Below, one piece after another: positions 23,443-34,993 of a stretch of DNA of 64,000 nucleotides; within the stretch, counting starts at the first letter, position 1; each line of letters starts with the position of its first letter. Source of the stretch: Lamellibrachia satsuma (lineage: Eukaryota; Annelida; Polychaeta; Sabellida; Siboglinidae); assembly GCA_033239005.1 (NCBI GenBank), contig BSQZ01000068.1:2614001-2678000 (forward strand), given 5' to 3'. The translations under genes were made by a program, and so were the position numbers. Below the pieces are notes generated by a model, which saw only the letters and a list, made by a program, of their open reading frames with translations, was not told the DNA's origin and did not search any database.

Positions 23443-24923
23443 TGTAGGCTGTGGGTGGTTAGCTTATGCCTAAATTAAGAATAGACCACTGTAAGGCAAA
23501 TTTGAAGATAAAATTGCGTTTATTACAGTTTAACTACTAAAATTATACAAAACCAAGTCTCTCAGTCCTTGCACAATTTGCACTACTGATCTAACTTCGG
23601 TACCTCATCAAAGTATAAAATGTCAACCGAAAGTTCAAAATACAATCAAAAGCAAGAGCATTAAGAACAACAATAAAAGGTGAAAGAACTATACACAATA
23701 ACAAAGACGACCCAAAAGACGACTTAAAAGAAGTCTTAAAAGACGACTTAAAGAATGTCTTAAAAGACGACTGGCCACAACCAGGAGTGAGCCAGGACTT
23801 GCGTTCGCCTGTACAAATACAAACCAAACCAGTAAGCTATTTGCATATCATAGTGTCCAGTGTAAGATGACACATCAACATCTGTTAAATACCATAGTTC
23901 CAACACATTGGTGTTGTTCACAATATTGTCTGTAAAATACCTGTTATCTTATTCAGTACTAATATATAATCATACTTGTAGGTATTAATGTAATACTAGT
24001 ACTCTACATGTAAAACAGCCTTAATATAATAAATTCAACAGTCAACCATGTTGTCAATTTCACATGTGCATACCCTGACTAGCCTAGCTGTCATTCCACT
24101 GTTGTTTACAAGCAAGTCTTGGACACTGCTCAACTTACATGTCTCTAGGGAATACTCAAGATCAGCCCTCTCCCAGCCACCTCCTAGAGCAATTAATCAA
24201 TGTAACTTCAAAGGAGAGAGGGCACCAGACTGATCCTGGCTTAACTGTAGGGACAGTTACATAATACCTATATACATGCACAAGTTATGCTTGCACCATG
24301 TCTATCACATCTTATAACATATTAACTATAACAGTAGCACCACTAAACAGGATCAAAACTTAACTTTCTAAAGGGATCTGTACATTTACAAGCTACTGAC
24401 TGGAAGTGGTAAAAATCTCATTAAGCCCTGTTGGGCATTCTTCCCTAAGGTCCAATGACCACTTATTCCTGATCTTCCACATATTAGTAATCAAAGTCAC
24501 CACTAAGTAATTATAACTGATAAAGTAAATGCCTTGACATAAACAGATGACAATTCCCTATCATACAGTATGATACAATTATAAATTGAAAACATTGCTT
24601 AATAAGGTAGAAAACATCATTTAGGGACTTACCAAAACATAGTTGTCATTAACTGTAGAATCACGCCTGGCCCACTGGGGCAGGGCCCCTTCCACTGACC
24701 ACACGTGACCCCTGTCTCTAGGGTGAAAATTTATGTTTAAACAACTGAATTATTAGTAATAAGACCAACTACCTACACTGTAAATACAACTAATTACAGG
24801 ACAAATAAACATAGCAATAATAGTTCACTAACTATATTCTCTAAATTACATTACATTACCCTGGGTGCTGCCATCATGTGGTGGGTAACTTAACTACTCG
24901 AACCGACAAGTGACTATGTCACA
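23443..24923 (-). repeat. 5' LTR of gypsy element 1
   Basis: 1481 bp, near-identical to the LTR at 16644-18125. It should contain the promoter and poly(A) functions of the element. Its outer edge directly abuts a LINE fragment at 24924. Confidence 0.95.
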
Positions 24924-24959
24924 TCTGCAATAAATATTAATTCATCACACCGGCAAGTT

Positions 24960-25646
24960 GTCAGTTACGCGTAGAAGGGGTTTTGAGACCTATATTTAAT
25001 AGCCTTATAGCGAGCACATGGGGCATTTTCCGCAAGTTGCTATACGCCGATGACCTGGCAGTGCCAGTGGTAGCGGACAGTGAGGCAGATCTTCAAGAGC
25101 GGTTGTTAGATTGGAAGGAAATCTTTGGCAAACATGGTCTGAGAGTAAGTCTAGAGAAGACAGAGGTGCTTTAATTGGGTCGGGCAGCAGAAAAAACATC
25201 TTGACACCAGTCTTATGATAAGACTGGATGGGAAGAAACTGAACCAACAAGACAACTTTGTATATCTGGTTGGAGCGGTTTGCGGGGACGGCAGCACGGA
25301 GACGGAAATTCGCAGGAGAGTACAAGCTGGGGCGAGCGCGTGGAGGAAAGTGGAAGGGGTGATGGGAGATCGACACATATATATTTCGAAAGCTAAAAGT
25401 ATTCGAATCTTAACTCATGCATACATACCAGCATATACCTATGCGACCTAGACTCGAGACCATGGCGATGACAGAAAAACAACAAGAAAGACTGCGAGTT
25501 TGTGAGAATAACTGGGTGAGAAGAATTGCAGGGGTAAAAGAATCGAAAGCGAAGAATGGAGGAGCTGAGGGAGGAAGTTGGTGAGTCTCACAAGGAAGCT
25601 GGTGAGGAGCCGGCTAAGTGGGATGGACATGTGGAAAGAATGGAAG
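24960..25646 (+). pseudogene. LINE reverse transcriptase fragment (5' part)
   Basis: Shifting frames encode LLYADDLAV (the RT catalytic YADD), then DSEADLQERLLDWKEIFGKH and LRVSLEKTEVL, then LDGKKLNQQDNFVYL, then RLRVCENNWVRRIAGVK and a GHVERME-like segment. This order is typical of the C-terminal half of a non-LTR retrotransposon polyprotein. It is broken by frameshifts and stops, and interrupted at about 25646 by gypsy element 2. The continuation is at 31457. The clade was not determined. Confidence 0.85.
25272..25447 (+). repeat. 176-bp LINE segment duplicated at 27538-27713
   Basis: This part of the LINE fragment appears base-for-base identical to 27538-27713 by eye. Its home context is here, because the reading frame continues on both sides. 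Confidence 0.9.
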
Positions 25647-25916
25647 TTGATCACTGCGTATAGTAATTAATTATTATTACTGGTCTGCTAACAGGCAGAA
25701 TTACTCAAACTAACAATCTCAATGCCAGTTGAACAACCTACGTTTATTTTTAGATGTTGGAACATTGCCACAAATAAATGACGAACTCTGACGCAACGGA
25801 ACTACGGAAACTACAAAAAAACGATTAGAGACTTGGACAACAGTAACATATTTCACACATAGGGTTACTAGAGTCCTCACAGAATGTTGTTCCTATGATT
25901 AGTTTCCTTTCACACA
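25647..25916 (-). repeat. 3' LTR of gypsy element 2
   Basis: About 270 bp. In element sense it starts TGTGTGAAAGG after the purine-rich GGTAGAGAC and shares about 173 bp of its end with 31284-31456. Its outer end, in plus sense AGTTGATCACTG, joins the LINE fragment. Confidence 0.75.
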
Positions 25917-25936
25917 GTCTCTACCACTTATACGTA

Positions 25937-27418
25937 TGTGACATAGTCACTTGTCGGTTCGAGTAGTTTAGTTACTCACCACATGATGGCAGCACCCAGG
26001 GTAATGTAATGTAATTTAGAGAATATAGTTAGTGAATTATTATTGCTATGATTATTTGTCCTGTAATTAGTTGTATTTACTGTGTAGGTAGTTGGTCTTA
26101 TTACTAATAATTCAGTTGTTTTAAACATAAATTTTACCCTAGAGACAGGGGTCACGGGTGGTCAGTGGAAGGGGCCCTGCCCCAGTGGGCCACGCTTGAT
26201 ATTCTACAGTTAATGACAACTCTGTTTTGGTAAGTCCCTAAATGATGTTTTCTACCTTATTAAGCAATGTTTTCAAATTATAATTGTATCATACTGTGTG
26301 ATAGAGAATTGTCCATCTGTTTATGTCAAGGCATTTACTTTATCAGTTATAATTACTTAGTGGTGACTTTGATTACTAATGTGTGGAAGATCAGGAATAA
26401 GTGGTCGTTGGACCTTAGGGAAGAATGCCCAACAGGGCTTAATGAGATTTTGACCACTTGCAGTCAGTAGCTGGTAAATGTACAGATCCCTTTAGAAAGT
26501 TAAGTTTTGATCATGTTTAGTGGTGCTACTGTTATAGTTAATATGTTACAAGATGTGATAGACATGGTGCAAGCATAAATTGTACATGTATATAGGTATT
26601 ATGTAACTGTCCCTACAGTTAAGCCAGGATCAGTCTGGTACCTTCTCTCCCTTTGAAGTTACATTGATTAATTGCTCTAGGAGGTGGCTGGGAGAGGATT
26701 GATCTTGAGTATTCCCTAGAGACCTGTAAGTTGAGCAGTGTCCAAGACTTGCTTGTAAACAACAGTGGAATGACAGCTAGGCTAGTCAGGGCATGCACAT
26801 GTGAAATTGACAACATTCTTGACTGTTGAATTTATAATATTAATGGTGTTTTACATGTAGAGTACTAGTATTACATTAATACTTACAAGTATGATTATAT
26901 ATTAGTACTGAATAAGATAACAGGTATTTTACAGACAATATTGTGAACAACACCAATGTGTTGGAACTATGGTATTTAACAGGTGTTGATGTGTCATCTT
27001 ACACAGGACACTATGATATGCAAATAGCGTACTGGTTTGGTTTGTATTTGTACTGGCGAACGCAAGTCCTGACCAACTCCTGATTGGGGCCAGTCGTCTT
27101 TTAAGACTTCTTTTAAGACATCTTTTAAGCCGTCTTTTGGGTCGTCTTTGTTATTGTGTTCAATGTCATCTGTTCTTTCACCTTTTATTGTTGTTCTTAA
27201 TGCCCTTGCTTTTGGTTGTATTTTGAACTTTTGGTTGACATTTTATACTTTGATGAGGTACCGAAGTTAGATCAGTAGTGCAAATTGTGCAAGGACTGAG
27301 AAACTTGGTTTTGTATAATTTTAGTAGTTAAACTGTAATAAACGCAATCTTATCTTCAAATTTGCCTTACAGTGGTCTATTCTTAATTTAGGCATAAGCT
27401 TACCACCCACAGCCTACA
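25937..27418 (+). repeat. Inverted solo LTR of gypsy family 1
   Basis: About 1.48 kb, homologous throughout to the LTRs at 16644 and 23443 but in opposite orientation and with scattered substitutions, so older. It starts TGTGACATAG and ends CAGCCTACA. CGTA on both sides (25933-25936 and 27419-27422) is a 4-bp target duplication. The target is the final sense codon of gypsy 2 pol: the frame reads LKDYV up to the right edge and the Val codon plus stop resume on the left edge. Confidence 0.9.
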
Positions 27419-30400
27419 CGTAGTCCTTCAGGTAAGTTTGGTTCTGCGTTGTCCGGAGTGGTCGGTCAGATACAAGTGTTGACTCAGCTGGCACATCAGG
27501 TACGATTGGTGTTGGAGGTTCTACCACTTCCCCTGGAGCGGTTTGCGGGGACGGCAGCACGGAGACGGAAATTCGCAGGAGAGTACAAGCTGGGGCGAGC
27601 GCGTGGAGGAAAGTGGAAGGGGTGATGGGAGATCGACACATATATATTTCGAAAGCTAAAAGTATTCGAATCTTAACTCATGCATACATACCAGCATATA
27701 CCTATGCGACTGGTGGTGAAGAAATTAGTTCCTCAACTGCGACTGGCATTGAGCTCACCGACACGAGCGGCTCACTGTCCTGAACTGTCACAGTTGTAGG
27801 ACGGATGTGTACTCTGTTTCTGCGATACACACCACCAGATTCACCACTCACTATGTAAGCACGATCACTGTGCGTAGCTACAACTCGACCCTTTTACCAG
27901 CGGTCATTTTCCAATTTGCGAAAGAACACTGACTGGTTTGCTTCTGTGGCAAATTATGAGCGCGTTTGTCATAATATTTCTTCACATACTTCTGACGCTT
28001 AACTCGCTTCGCTTTGATTTGGATGAGTTTCTGACTGCTGGTAGTATTGACAGTAGTTTCAGTGAGAACATCATTTCAGCAGGACTAGCGTTGGTGTCCT
28101 GTCTTGGAGTGTTTCGCAGCTCCAAAAGTGTCACTACCAGTTTTCACACAATTTTCCATCATTGCTTTCACAAGCTTTACTGCGGATTCTGCCTTGCCAT
28201 TCGTGTGTTGATGGTTTGGTGATGAAGTGACATGGTCAATGTCCCATGCTTTCACAAATACTTAAAATTCTTTGAGGTGAATTGAGGTCCTCCATCAGAC
28301 TCAATTAATTTTGTCTCGGTGTACCAAATCGGGCACACATTTTCTTAAATCTGCTTGTTGCGATTGTCGTCAGATCGACCTCGATGAAGTTGCAGAAATA
28401 GTCACTCACAATTAAGTAATTGCGCCCACTGATTTCGAACAAATCACAGCCTATTTTATCCCATGGTACATTACCAACCTCATGTTGTAGCAGTATTTCC
28501 CTGGGACTAGCTGGTTTCAACTCCTGACAAGTAACATTATTATCTGCCATTTGCTTCACATCTTGGTACATTCCATACCAAAAGATTGTCTCTCGTGCTC
28601 TACGCATCATACTGTCATAACCAAGGTGTGCAGCCTGAAGACGCTTCTTCATGTCTGTTCACAGTTCACTGGGAATCATTATTCTCTCGCCCTTCAAGAT
28701 TACTTCATTATCCTGGCTTTAGTGTATCCCTCACATCGAAGTATGGCCTTATCTCAGATGGTACCTCTTGTTTGGTATCAGGCCATCCATTCACAATGTA
28801 CTCGGTGAGTGTTAGCATTATGCGATCTCTAGCTGTTGCTTCTCTAATTTCGTTCATTCGCTGGTCCGGAATTTTGATTGATTCCGCCATCATGATATGC
28901 ACGTCCTTCTGTTCTGTGTGAAGATAAGCACGACTTAGTGTATCTGCCAACTACAACTGTACATCTTTCACGTAGTGAAATTCGATATCAACGATACAGT
29001 CTCATCATCAGATTTTGCAGTCTCCTTGGCGCATGACTGAGAGGATTGCTGCTAACGGTTTGCGGTCATTGTGAGCCACCCCTTTCCTTTCTATGCGTAC
29101 CGGTCGAATTTCTCTAGCCCATACACGAGAGCAAACGTTTCTTTCTCAATTTCTCTCGTTTGATCGTTGATTCCGCGATGCATATTCGATTGGTTTGCCA
29201 TTTTGCGTGAGAGCAGCTCCAAGACCATCTTTACTGCTGTCAACTTGCAGTACTGATGTCACGTCTGGGTTGTAGTAAGCGAGTACTGGTGTTTCGCTTA
29301 ACTTTCTATTGAGGCGACTGAAAGCATCCTGGCCTGTGACCACACAGACTCTGTGTTGCTCCTTGTCAGGGCATGGATGGGTTCCATGTTATCAGCTAAG
29401 TTTGACGTGTAATGCGCCAAATACTGTACCATTCCACAGAGGCGACGTACAACGGTGACGTCTGTTGGTGCTGGCATCTCGACGATCGCCTTGACCTTCT
29501 CTTGGCTTGCTTCAATGCCATCTCTTGTGAACTCGTGACTCAATAATTCTACTTCTGTTTGCTTCAGTGCCATCTTTTCATCGTTGACTCGGATGTTGCA
29601 TTTGCTACATCGCTCCAGGAGCATTTCCAGATTTTTGGCATGATCCCGGTCTGTCAGCTCCTCAGTTGTCCCACATCCAACAATTATGATGTCGTCCGCG
29701 ACGCACACGACACCATTAAGGCATGCGATTGTATGGTGTAGATGTTTCTGGAAGAGTTCTGACGACACTTTTAGTCCGAAGGGTAGTCTTGCCCAACGAT
29801 AACGACCTGACGGTGTGATCATTGTCGTCAGCTTACTAGACTGTTCATCTAGTTTCACATGCCAGTGTGCTTCCTTTATGTCGATCTTGCTAAACACCTT
29901 CGCATTGTGCAATTTTGGCAACACGTCATCAAAGGTAGGTAGTTTGTAAAGCTCTCGCATTAACGCAATATTCAACGGTTGAGGATCAGTGCACAACCTC
30001 AACTTTCCATTTGCCTTCCTGACTGTAGCCATCTAGTAGGTTCATTGACGGGGATCACAAGACCTCTTTTGACTAGATTGTCCAATTCGCGCTTTACTTC
30101 GTCTTGTACCGCTGTTGGTGCTTTGCGACATGGAAGAGCCCTGGGTGGTACATTCTGGTCCACTTCCAACTTGGCCTCTCGTAGGTCACCTAGTGGTTCT
30201 ACACCACTAACTTGAGAAATGAAAGTATCATCATTTACCATGATCAGTCCCATCTCTTGTATGGTTTTCAGTCCTAACAAACACGAGAGTTCATTGTTCA
30301 CAACCGTAAATGCAATGTCATTATTCTAATCGTTTCTGGGGTTCATAACTGTTAGTGTAGTTTCACTCAGTGGTTTCAGATGTGACTGGTTCCACATGAT

Positions 30401-31283
30401 AAGTTTTTGCGAGGTTGGTCGGGCCTGGTTCTTTTGCACAAACTACTGGCAAATGGTGTTAACATCTGCAGTGCTGTCAAGTTTGAACGTGACGTTACAC
30501 TCATTGATCTTCATGAGTGCAGTAATACGTTTCTGCATGCCCACTGACGCTAAGCATATTGCATCGGACTCACCCATATTCTTCTTAGTGTTCATTGCAT
30601 GCACTTCTCTCTTTCTACACTTCACTTTGAAATGGTTACGTCCATGGCAACCATCACACGTTTTCCCCATGCAGGACATTTCGATTTTTTTTCTTTTTAA
30701 TTGCCCCCACAGAAATGACAATCACCATCTCTGTACGATCTTGCTTTATACGAGTATGTTGTCTGGTTTGTCTTGTATACGATGCACGTGGTTGTTTTGC
30801 TGCCTGAGAATGTGATGAGCGTGTAGTACTCACTTTGTCAATGTTATGACTAGCACTGCCACTGGCATTCATCTCTTTGGCATACTGTGTGCTTTGCTCA
30901 TATGCACGACGAATAATAAATCCTGAATTTTACCTTTTGCAGTTTATGCGATTTCGTCTCGGGTCATTCTATCCCTCTCTTCGAAGTTACAAGCATATGC
31001 ACGATTACGTAGCTCGGTTAAGAAAATGTCAAAGGGGTTTTGCCATTGCACATTCCAAAATATGTGTGTCTGAAACATTTCTGACTGTCTTGGGTTGCAA
31101 TATTTTCTTCAACACATTTGCAGGATCATTTCTTTCTTCTACTGACATATCTGGGCCATCTTCATTTTTTCCACTCAAAATGTTCGTAAAAGTCAATCAT
31201 TTGTGGCCATGCACAATGCAATATCACAGCAGATTGCACTTTGTTGGACTTCTCAGATATCTGCCACCAGACCGCTTCCACCA
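27419..31283 (-). pseudogene. Gypsy element 2, decayed gag-pol
   Basis: Read on the minus strand, broken by stops and frameshifts. Near 30660 there is a Cys/His-rich gag segment (CDGCHGRNHFKVKC). At 30032-29298 the RT carries FSKIDIKEAHWHVKLDEQ and VADDIIIVG. RNase H follows at about 29343-29146 (LQVDSSKDGLGAALT) with ADTLSRAYL near 28950. At 28652-28305 the integrase zinc module and the first catalytic Asp region (WDKIGCDLFEI) are present. A basic C-terminal tail ends in LKDYV at 27419. The pol end is cut by the inverted solo LTR, and a 176-bp LINE copy interrupts the tail at 27538-27713. Non-functional. Confidence 0.88.
27538..27713 (+). repeat. 176-bp copy of LINE segment inside gypsy 2
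   Basis: Identical by eye to 25272-25447, starting GGAGCGGTTTGCGGGGACGG and ending CCTATGCGAC. It interrupts the gypsy 2 integrase tail. No target duplication or poly(A) was seen at its edges, which argues against a normal LINE insertion. Confidence 0.9.
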
Positions 31284-31456
31284 TGTTGATCACTGCGTAT
31301 AGTAATGATTATTACTGGTCTGCTAACAGGCAGAATTACTCAAACAAACAATCTCAATGCCAGTTGAACAAGCTGTTTATTTTTAGATGTTGGAACACTG
31401 CCACACATAAAAGACGAACTCTGCCGCAACGGAACTATGGAAACTACATAAAACAT
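31284..31456 (-). repeat. 5' LTR of gypsy element 2, truncated
   Basis: Matches 25647-25820. In element sense it ends ACGCAGTGATCAACA, directly followed by TGGTGGAAGCGG, the likely primer-binding site and gag start. Its outer third is missing. Confidence 0.75.
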
Positions 31457-31640
31457 GAATCTTTAACAAGGGGTACGATCGATTGACGAAGAGAGTGGAT
31501 ACGCTTGGGGTGGAGGCTAGAAGAAGAAGACCGAGACTAGATGGGAGAACTGCGTGAAGAGACATTTAGTGGGGGAATGGAGAATGAGGGTGAGGGATAG
31601 AGGGGAGTGGAAACGATTGGTGGAGACAGTAGTAAAATGG
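31457..31640 (+). pseudogene. LINE polyprotein tail (3' part of 24960-25646)
   Basis: DRLTKRVDTLGVEARRRRPR in one frame is followed after a one-base shift by RWENCVKRHL and RDRGEWKRLVETVVKWD then stop. This is the conserved C-terminal block of the same LINE, where GHVERM.EDRLTKR is normally continuous. The break at GHVERME is exactly where gypsy 2 inserted. Confidence 0.8.
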
Positions 31641-32503
31641 GACTAGTTATGAAGAAGAAGGGGAAACAAATCGACGACCGGTATCAGTGCCAGCCTCACC
31701 CCGGACTACAGGGAAAAGGAGGAGAGCAACAACAACAGACATAGGTATAGCTGCTGGTAATGATTGTTGTGAGCCCATGGGCAGAACAGCGCTCAGCCTA
31801 GATCAGATAACTTTGACTTTCTCGAAAATTTTGTGGGAATATTGTAATGCATGGACACTTAATTGCCATGCCCCTCATGTTATGAATGAAACGAGCGACG
31901 TATTATTTGTAATTCATTAATCTCAGTATCATTTATATCTAATATATCACTTGAACTGTTATTTTGAATACCTTCTAAATATGATAGGAATAGTTCATCA
32001 AAGGCCATTTGATTTACAATTTTGCATAATATGGACGGTACTTTCCATTATATGAAATTAATCCGACAAAAAATATTTAATATGATCTGATAGATATATA
32101 TGAACAATATTTTTCTATTAACTTCCACATTTCTTAACAGCGTAATACGCATGTATAAGCTGGCGATTCATATAAGCCAACGTCTCTGCATCGGCCAGTT
32201 TTAACGCAGTGAAACGGTGTGAAAACGTTTGTTCAGTTAATTACGCAAGGCATCCAGTGTAGGAACTTAATCAATTCAGTATACCTATCCAAAACAAAGC
32301 TAACAAAAATAAAAAAACTACTGTTATGGTCACATAACAGCATGTTTAAGCCAAAGTTTCTCCGTTGGCCTACAATTAACGCCGTGAAAAGGTTTTAAAA
32401 AGATTATGCAGTGAGGTTGCACAAAACGTCCGGTATAAAATCTTAATCAATTTCAAAAAAGACAATCACGTGAATACAGTAGTTCACAAATAATGTCACA
32501 CAC
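31641..32503. other. Intergenic, nothing recognised
   Basis: AT-rich. A pair of similar phrases (GTTTAAGCCAAAGTTTCTCCG at 32344 and a looser one near 32175) may be old repeat material. No coding region was found. Confidence 0.5.
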
Positions 32504-32506
32504 ACG

Positions 32507-32578
<72 letters not shown>

Positions 32579-32587
32579 TGTGTGTGT
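32504..32587. repeat. (GTGC)n microsatellite
   Basis: About 20 units of GTGC. Strictly alternating purine-pyrimidine, so a potential Z-DNA-forming tract. Confidence 0.95.
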
Positions 32588-32589
32588 CA

Positions 32590-33040
32590 TATAGGGTTTT
32601 AGATTTTGTGCGCTCGTTGAGTTTCCTCGGACTGCACTTTGGGAATCAATTTCATGCTGTCGTTTAGAATACGTAAGAGTTCCTTGTCGAGTCCTGGTGT
32701 ACCAACAGCCTCTGAGATTCCTTCGAATCTCAGATTTGCTCTTCTGCTGTACTGGTCTAGCATGTTTTTTTTAGTTCTAGAGACACTACTCTCTTTTCCA
32801 GGTCGGTTATTCCGTTTTCTTTCTGTTCATTATTCTGTACAACTGTTCAGTCTTTGCAGCAAGTAAATCGAGTTTGTCAGAAAGTTCCTGTGGATATAAA
32901 CTTTTTCTCAAAGTTTTAAGAACATCATAGTCTGAGAGAATTTCAGCGAAGGCTACCTGTAGAACATCAACATCCATGCCACTGATATGTGTAGCAATGG
33001 CAGAGCTGCCCTTTCTGTTGTGTTCTTCAGTTTGCTCAGA
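32590..33040 (-). pseudogene. LINE ORF1 fragment with coiled coil
   Basis: Minus-strand frames give ELSDKLDLLAAKTEQLYRI (heptad-like), then after a shift DQYSRRANLRFEGISEAVG and LLRILNDSMKLIPK followed by QRAHKI. The QYSRR.NLR..GI block after a coiled coil is characteristic of ORF1 RNA-binding proteins of non-LTR retrotransposons. Frameshifted and truncated. Confidence 0.6.
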
Positions 33041-33119
33041 TTTACTCAGATGGAAAACGATTCAACTTCCGAATTTAATATATCAATGATTACCATTAAC
33101 ATTTTTATTTCCATTCTCC

Positions 33120-33217
33120 GAACCCCCGGTTCCGTTACCGTACAGACCGGAGTTTACGATCATCCGTACAGACCGGAGTTTACGATCATCCGTAAACACG
33201 AGTTTCGCTACACTACA
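33120..33217 (-). repeat. 3' LTR start of gypsy element 3 (partial)
   Basis: Minus-strand AAAAGGAGGGA, a polypurine tract, is followed at 33217 by TGTAGTGTAGCGAAACTCG. A 26-bp direct duplication (GTACAGACCGGAGTTTACGA and onward) lies within it. The far end is unclear. Confidence 0.5.
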
Positions 33218-33418
33218 TCCCTCCTTTTATTAGATTGCATCTAAAAAAACGTCTAACTATATTAACAAAGCATCTAATTATGTCAACAAAACATATAAGT
33301 ATATATATTAACTCGATGAGGACACATAAGGCGTTGTGTTGGAACATAGCACAGTTCGTGTTGATCGAAGCATGACACAGTCTGTATTCGAGGAATCGTC
33401 TACCCACATACGAAGTCT

Positions 33419-34722
33419 TCATACCGCTTTGGAATTCTCCTCTCTCGCTGGCATCTCGGAGACACGATTTGCTTCATCAGTGTTTTTGGAGCCTCGGTGG
33501 ATGGCGCTGCGACTTGGGTCGGTGGTTGGCGCTGCGACTTGGGTCGGTGGATGGCGCTGCGACTTGGGTCGGTGGATGGCGCTGCGACTTGGGTTGGTGG
33601 GTGGCGCTTCGACTTGGGTTGGTGGATGGCGCTGCGACTTGGGTCGGTGGTGCAGTCTGGGATCGCTGCGCACGTTCTCACTCTCGGGTTCCAGGAATTT
33701 TCGCACGTGACTAGTGTTCCGGGAATACTGGGCCCCGTCATCAGCCTCAATCACCAGACTATTCCCAGTTTTGTTGACAACAGTGAGTGGGGTCGGGTTG
33801 AAAGGAGTGCTCAGTTTGTTGGTTTTCTCCTGCTGAACCAGCACCCTGTCGCCCATCTCTACATCAGAGTAGCAAGCACCTCGTCGTATATCGGCGTATA
33901 TTTTTGACTTGCCCTTCGTTTCACTGTCTCTGTCTCGTAAGTCATGATCTACCACCGGACTGGATCCGAGGTCGGGTAGCTTGCCTCGTAGCTTGCGATT
34001 GTCCAGTAGCTCGGCTGGAGTTCGACCAGTTGTGTTGTGTGGCAGACTTCGGTACTGAGTTAGGTACTTCCGTAGCTCCTTCCTCCGTGGCTTCCCTTCA
34101 GCCTGTGCAATCCTGATGCGTTTTAGCAGTGAAGCATTTTGGCGCTTAACTTCACCATTTGCCTGTGTCCGTCCGCGTTGCAGTTACTTTCAGATGCGTG
34201 GATTTGTTTTCAACGCAGTATGCCTCAAACTCTTTTGATTTGAATTGTGGACCGTTGTCTGATTTTATGGTAACTGCATGGCAAACCATGTCGGCTGAAG
34301 ATCTTGTCAAGGCTGTCAATCCCCTTCTCTGCTGTAGTAGCTTGCAGAACATCGACGTCGTGGTATCTGGTGAAATAGTCTACTACCACCAGCAGCGAAT
34401 GGCCTGATGGGAGCGGCCCCATCAAATCTGTTGCGATGTCGATCCATGGCCCGTCAGGTAGTGGAGTTGGATTCAATGGCTCCGGCGGATCTGGCCTCGC
34501 CACCAACTGACATCCATAGCACGTTCGGCAGCGTCGCTCCTTCGCTCGATCTATTCCTGGCCACCACACTTTCCTGCGTAGCATGGTCTTAGTCCCAACG
34601 ACACCCAGGTGACCTTCATGCGCAAGTGCTAGAGCTGTTGGCCTCAGTTTGGCTGACAACACAATACGCGTACCACGCATAACAAACTGACCAATAACAC
34701 ACAGTTCATTTTCAATTAGCAT
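33419..34722 (-). pseudogene. Gypsy element 3: integrase and C-terminal tail
   Basis: Minus-strand frames encode an integrase with zinc-module residues (LAHEGHLGVVGTKTMLR, then CRTCYGCQ). The catalytic core follows: WIDIATDLMGPLPSG with the first Asp, TIKSDNGPQFKSKEF with the second, NGEVKRQNASL with the Glu. A frameshift lies between the first two parts. The tail (GDRVLVQQEKTNKL, then NTSHVRKFLEPE) ends at 33419 after a low-complexity Pro/Arg/Ser region made by a 25-bp DNA repeat. RT and RNase H are missing, so the element is 5' truncated. Different family from elements 1 and 2. Confidence 0.88.
33496..33650. repeat. 25-bp minisatellite in gypsy 3 pol tail
   Basis: Six copies of GATGGCGCTGCGACTTGGGT plus five bases. 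25 is not a multiple of 3, so three units make a 25-residue protein period (HRPKSQRHPPTQV blocks recur), and all frames stay open. Confidence 0.92.
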
Positions 34723-34892
34723 ATAAGCTCGGCATTTTCCGAAGCTATCTTGCAGTTAATGAGCAACCAGAGCAGGGATGAAAATTAAAGTTTTAATTTC
34801 CCACTGAAAATTTTTTAGTTCTGAATTTTTGGCAACAGCAGGCCCTATTACAAATGAAATAATAACTACGAAAGCCTAGAATAATTATCAAC

Positions 34893-34993
34893 CACAAAAC
34901 GTCCAAGAAAACAACCGAAAAAACAACAAAGAAAACAACCGAGAAAACAACCGAGAAAACAACCAAGAAAACAACAAAGAAAACAGAGAAAAC
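34893..34993. repeat. GAAAACAACC-type simple repeat
   Basis: About nine imperfect ten-base units rich in A and C. Confidence 0.85.

Larger units (their letters stand above)
16644..24923 (-). mobile_element. Full-length Ty3/gypsy LTR retrotransposon
   Basis: Structure in element sense: 5' LTR (24923-23443), primer-binding site, gag, pol in the -1 frame, polypurine tract, 3' LTR (18125-16644). LTRs are 1481 and 1482 bp, begin TG and end CA, and read as almost identical: the only difference noticed is a one-base length change near 17411/24212. gag and pol are uninterrupted. There is no env-like frame, as only 58 bp separate pol from the 3' LTR. These traits indicate a very recent insertion that may be competent to move. 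No 4-6 bp target duplication was found (left flank CAATG, right flank TCTGC), which is odd for so young a copy. Confidence 0.95.

Noticed and set aside
24983..25174. Stand-alone small gene with YADD
   Set aside because: YADD with flanking LINE blocks, multiple frameshifts and nested context identify it as a retrotransposon fragment.
33336..33907. Plus-strand frames with VGGWRCDLGRW repeats
   Set aside because: Antisense of the gypsy 3 pol tail; open only because of the 25-bp repeat.
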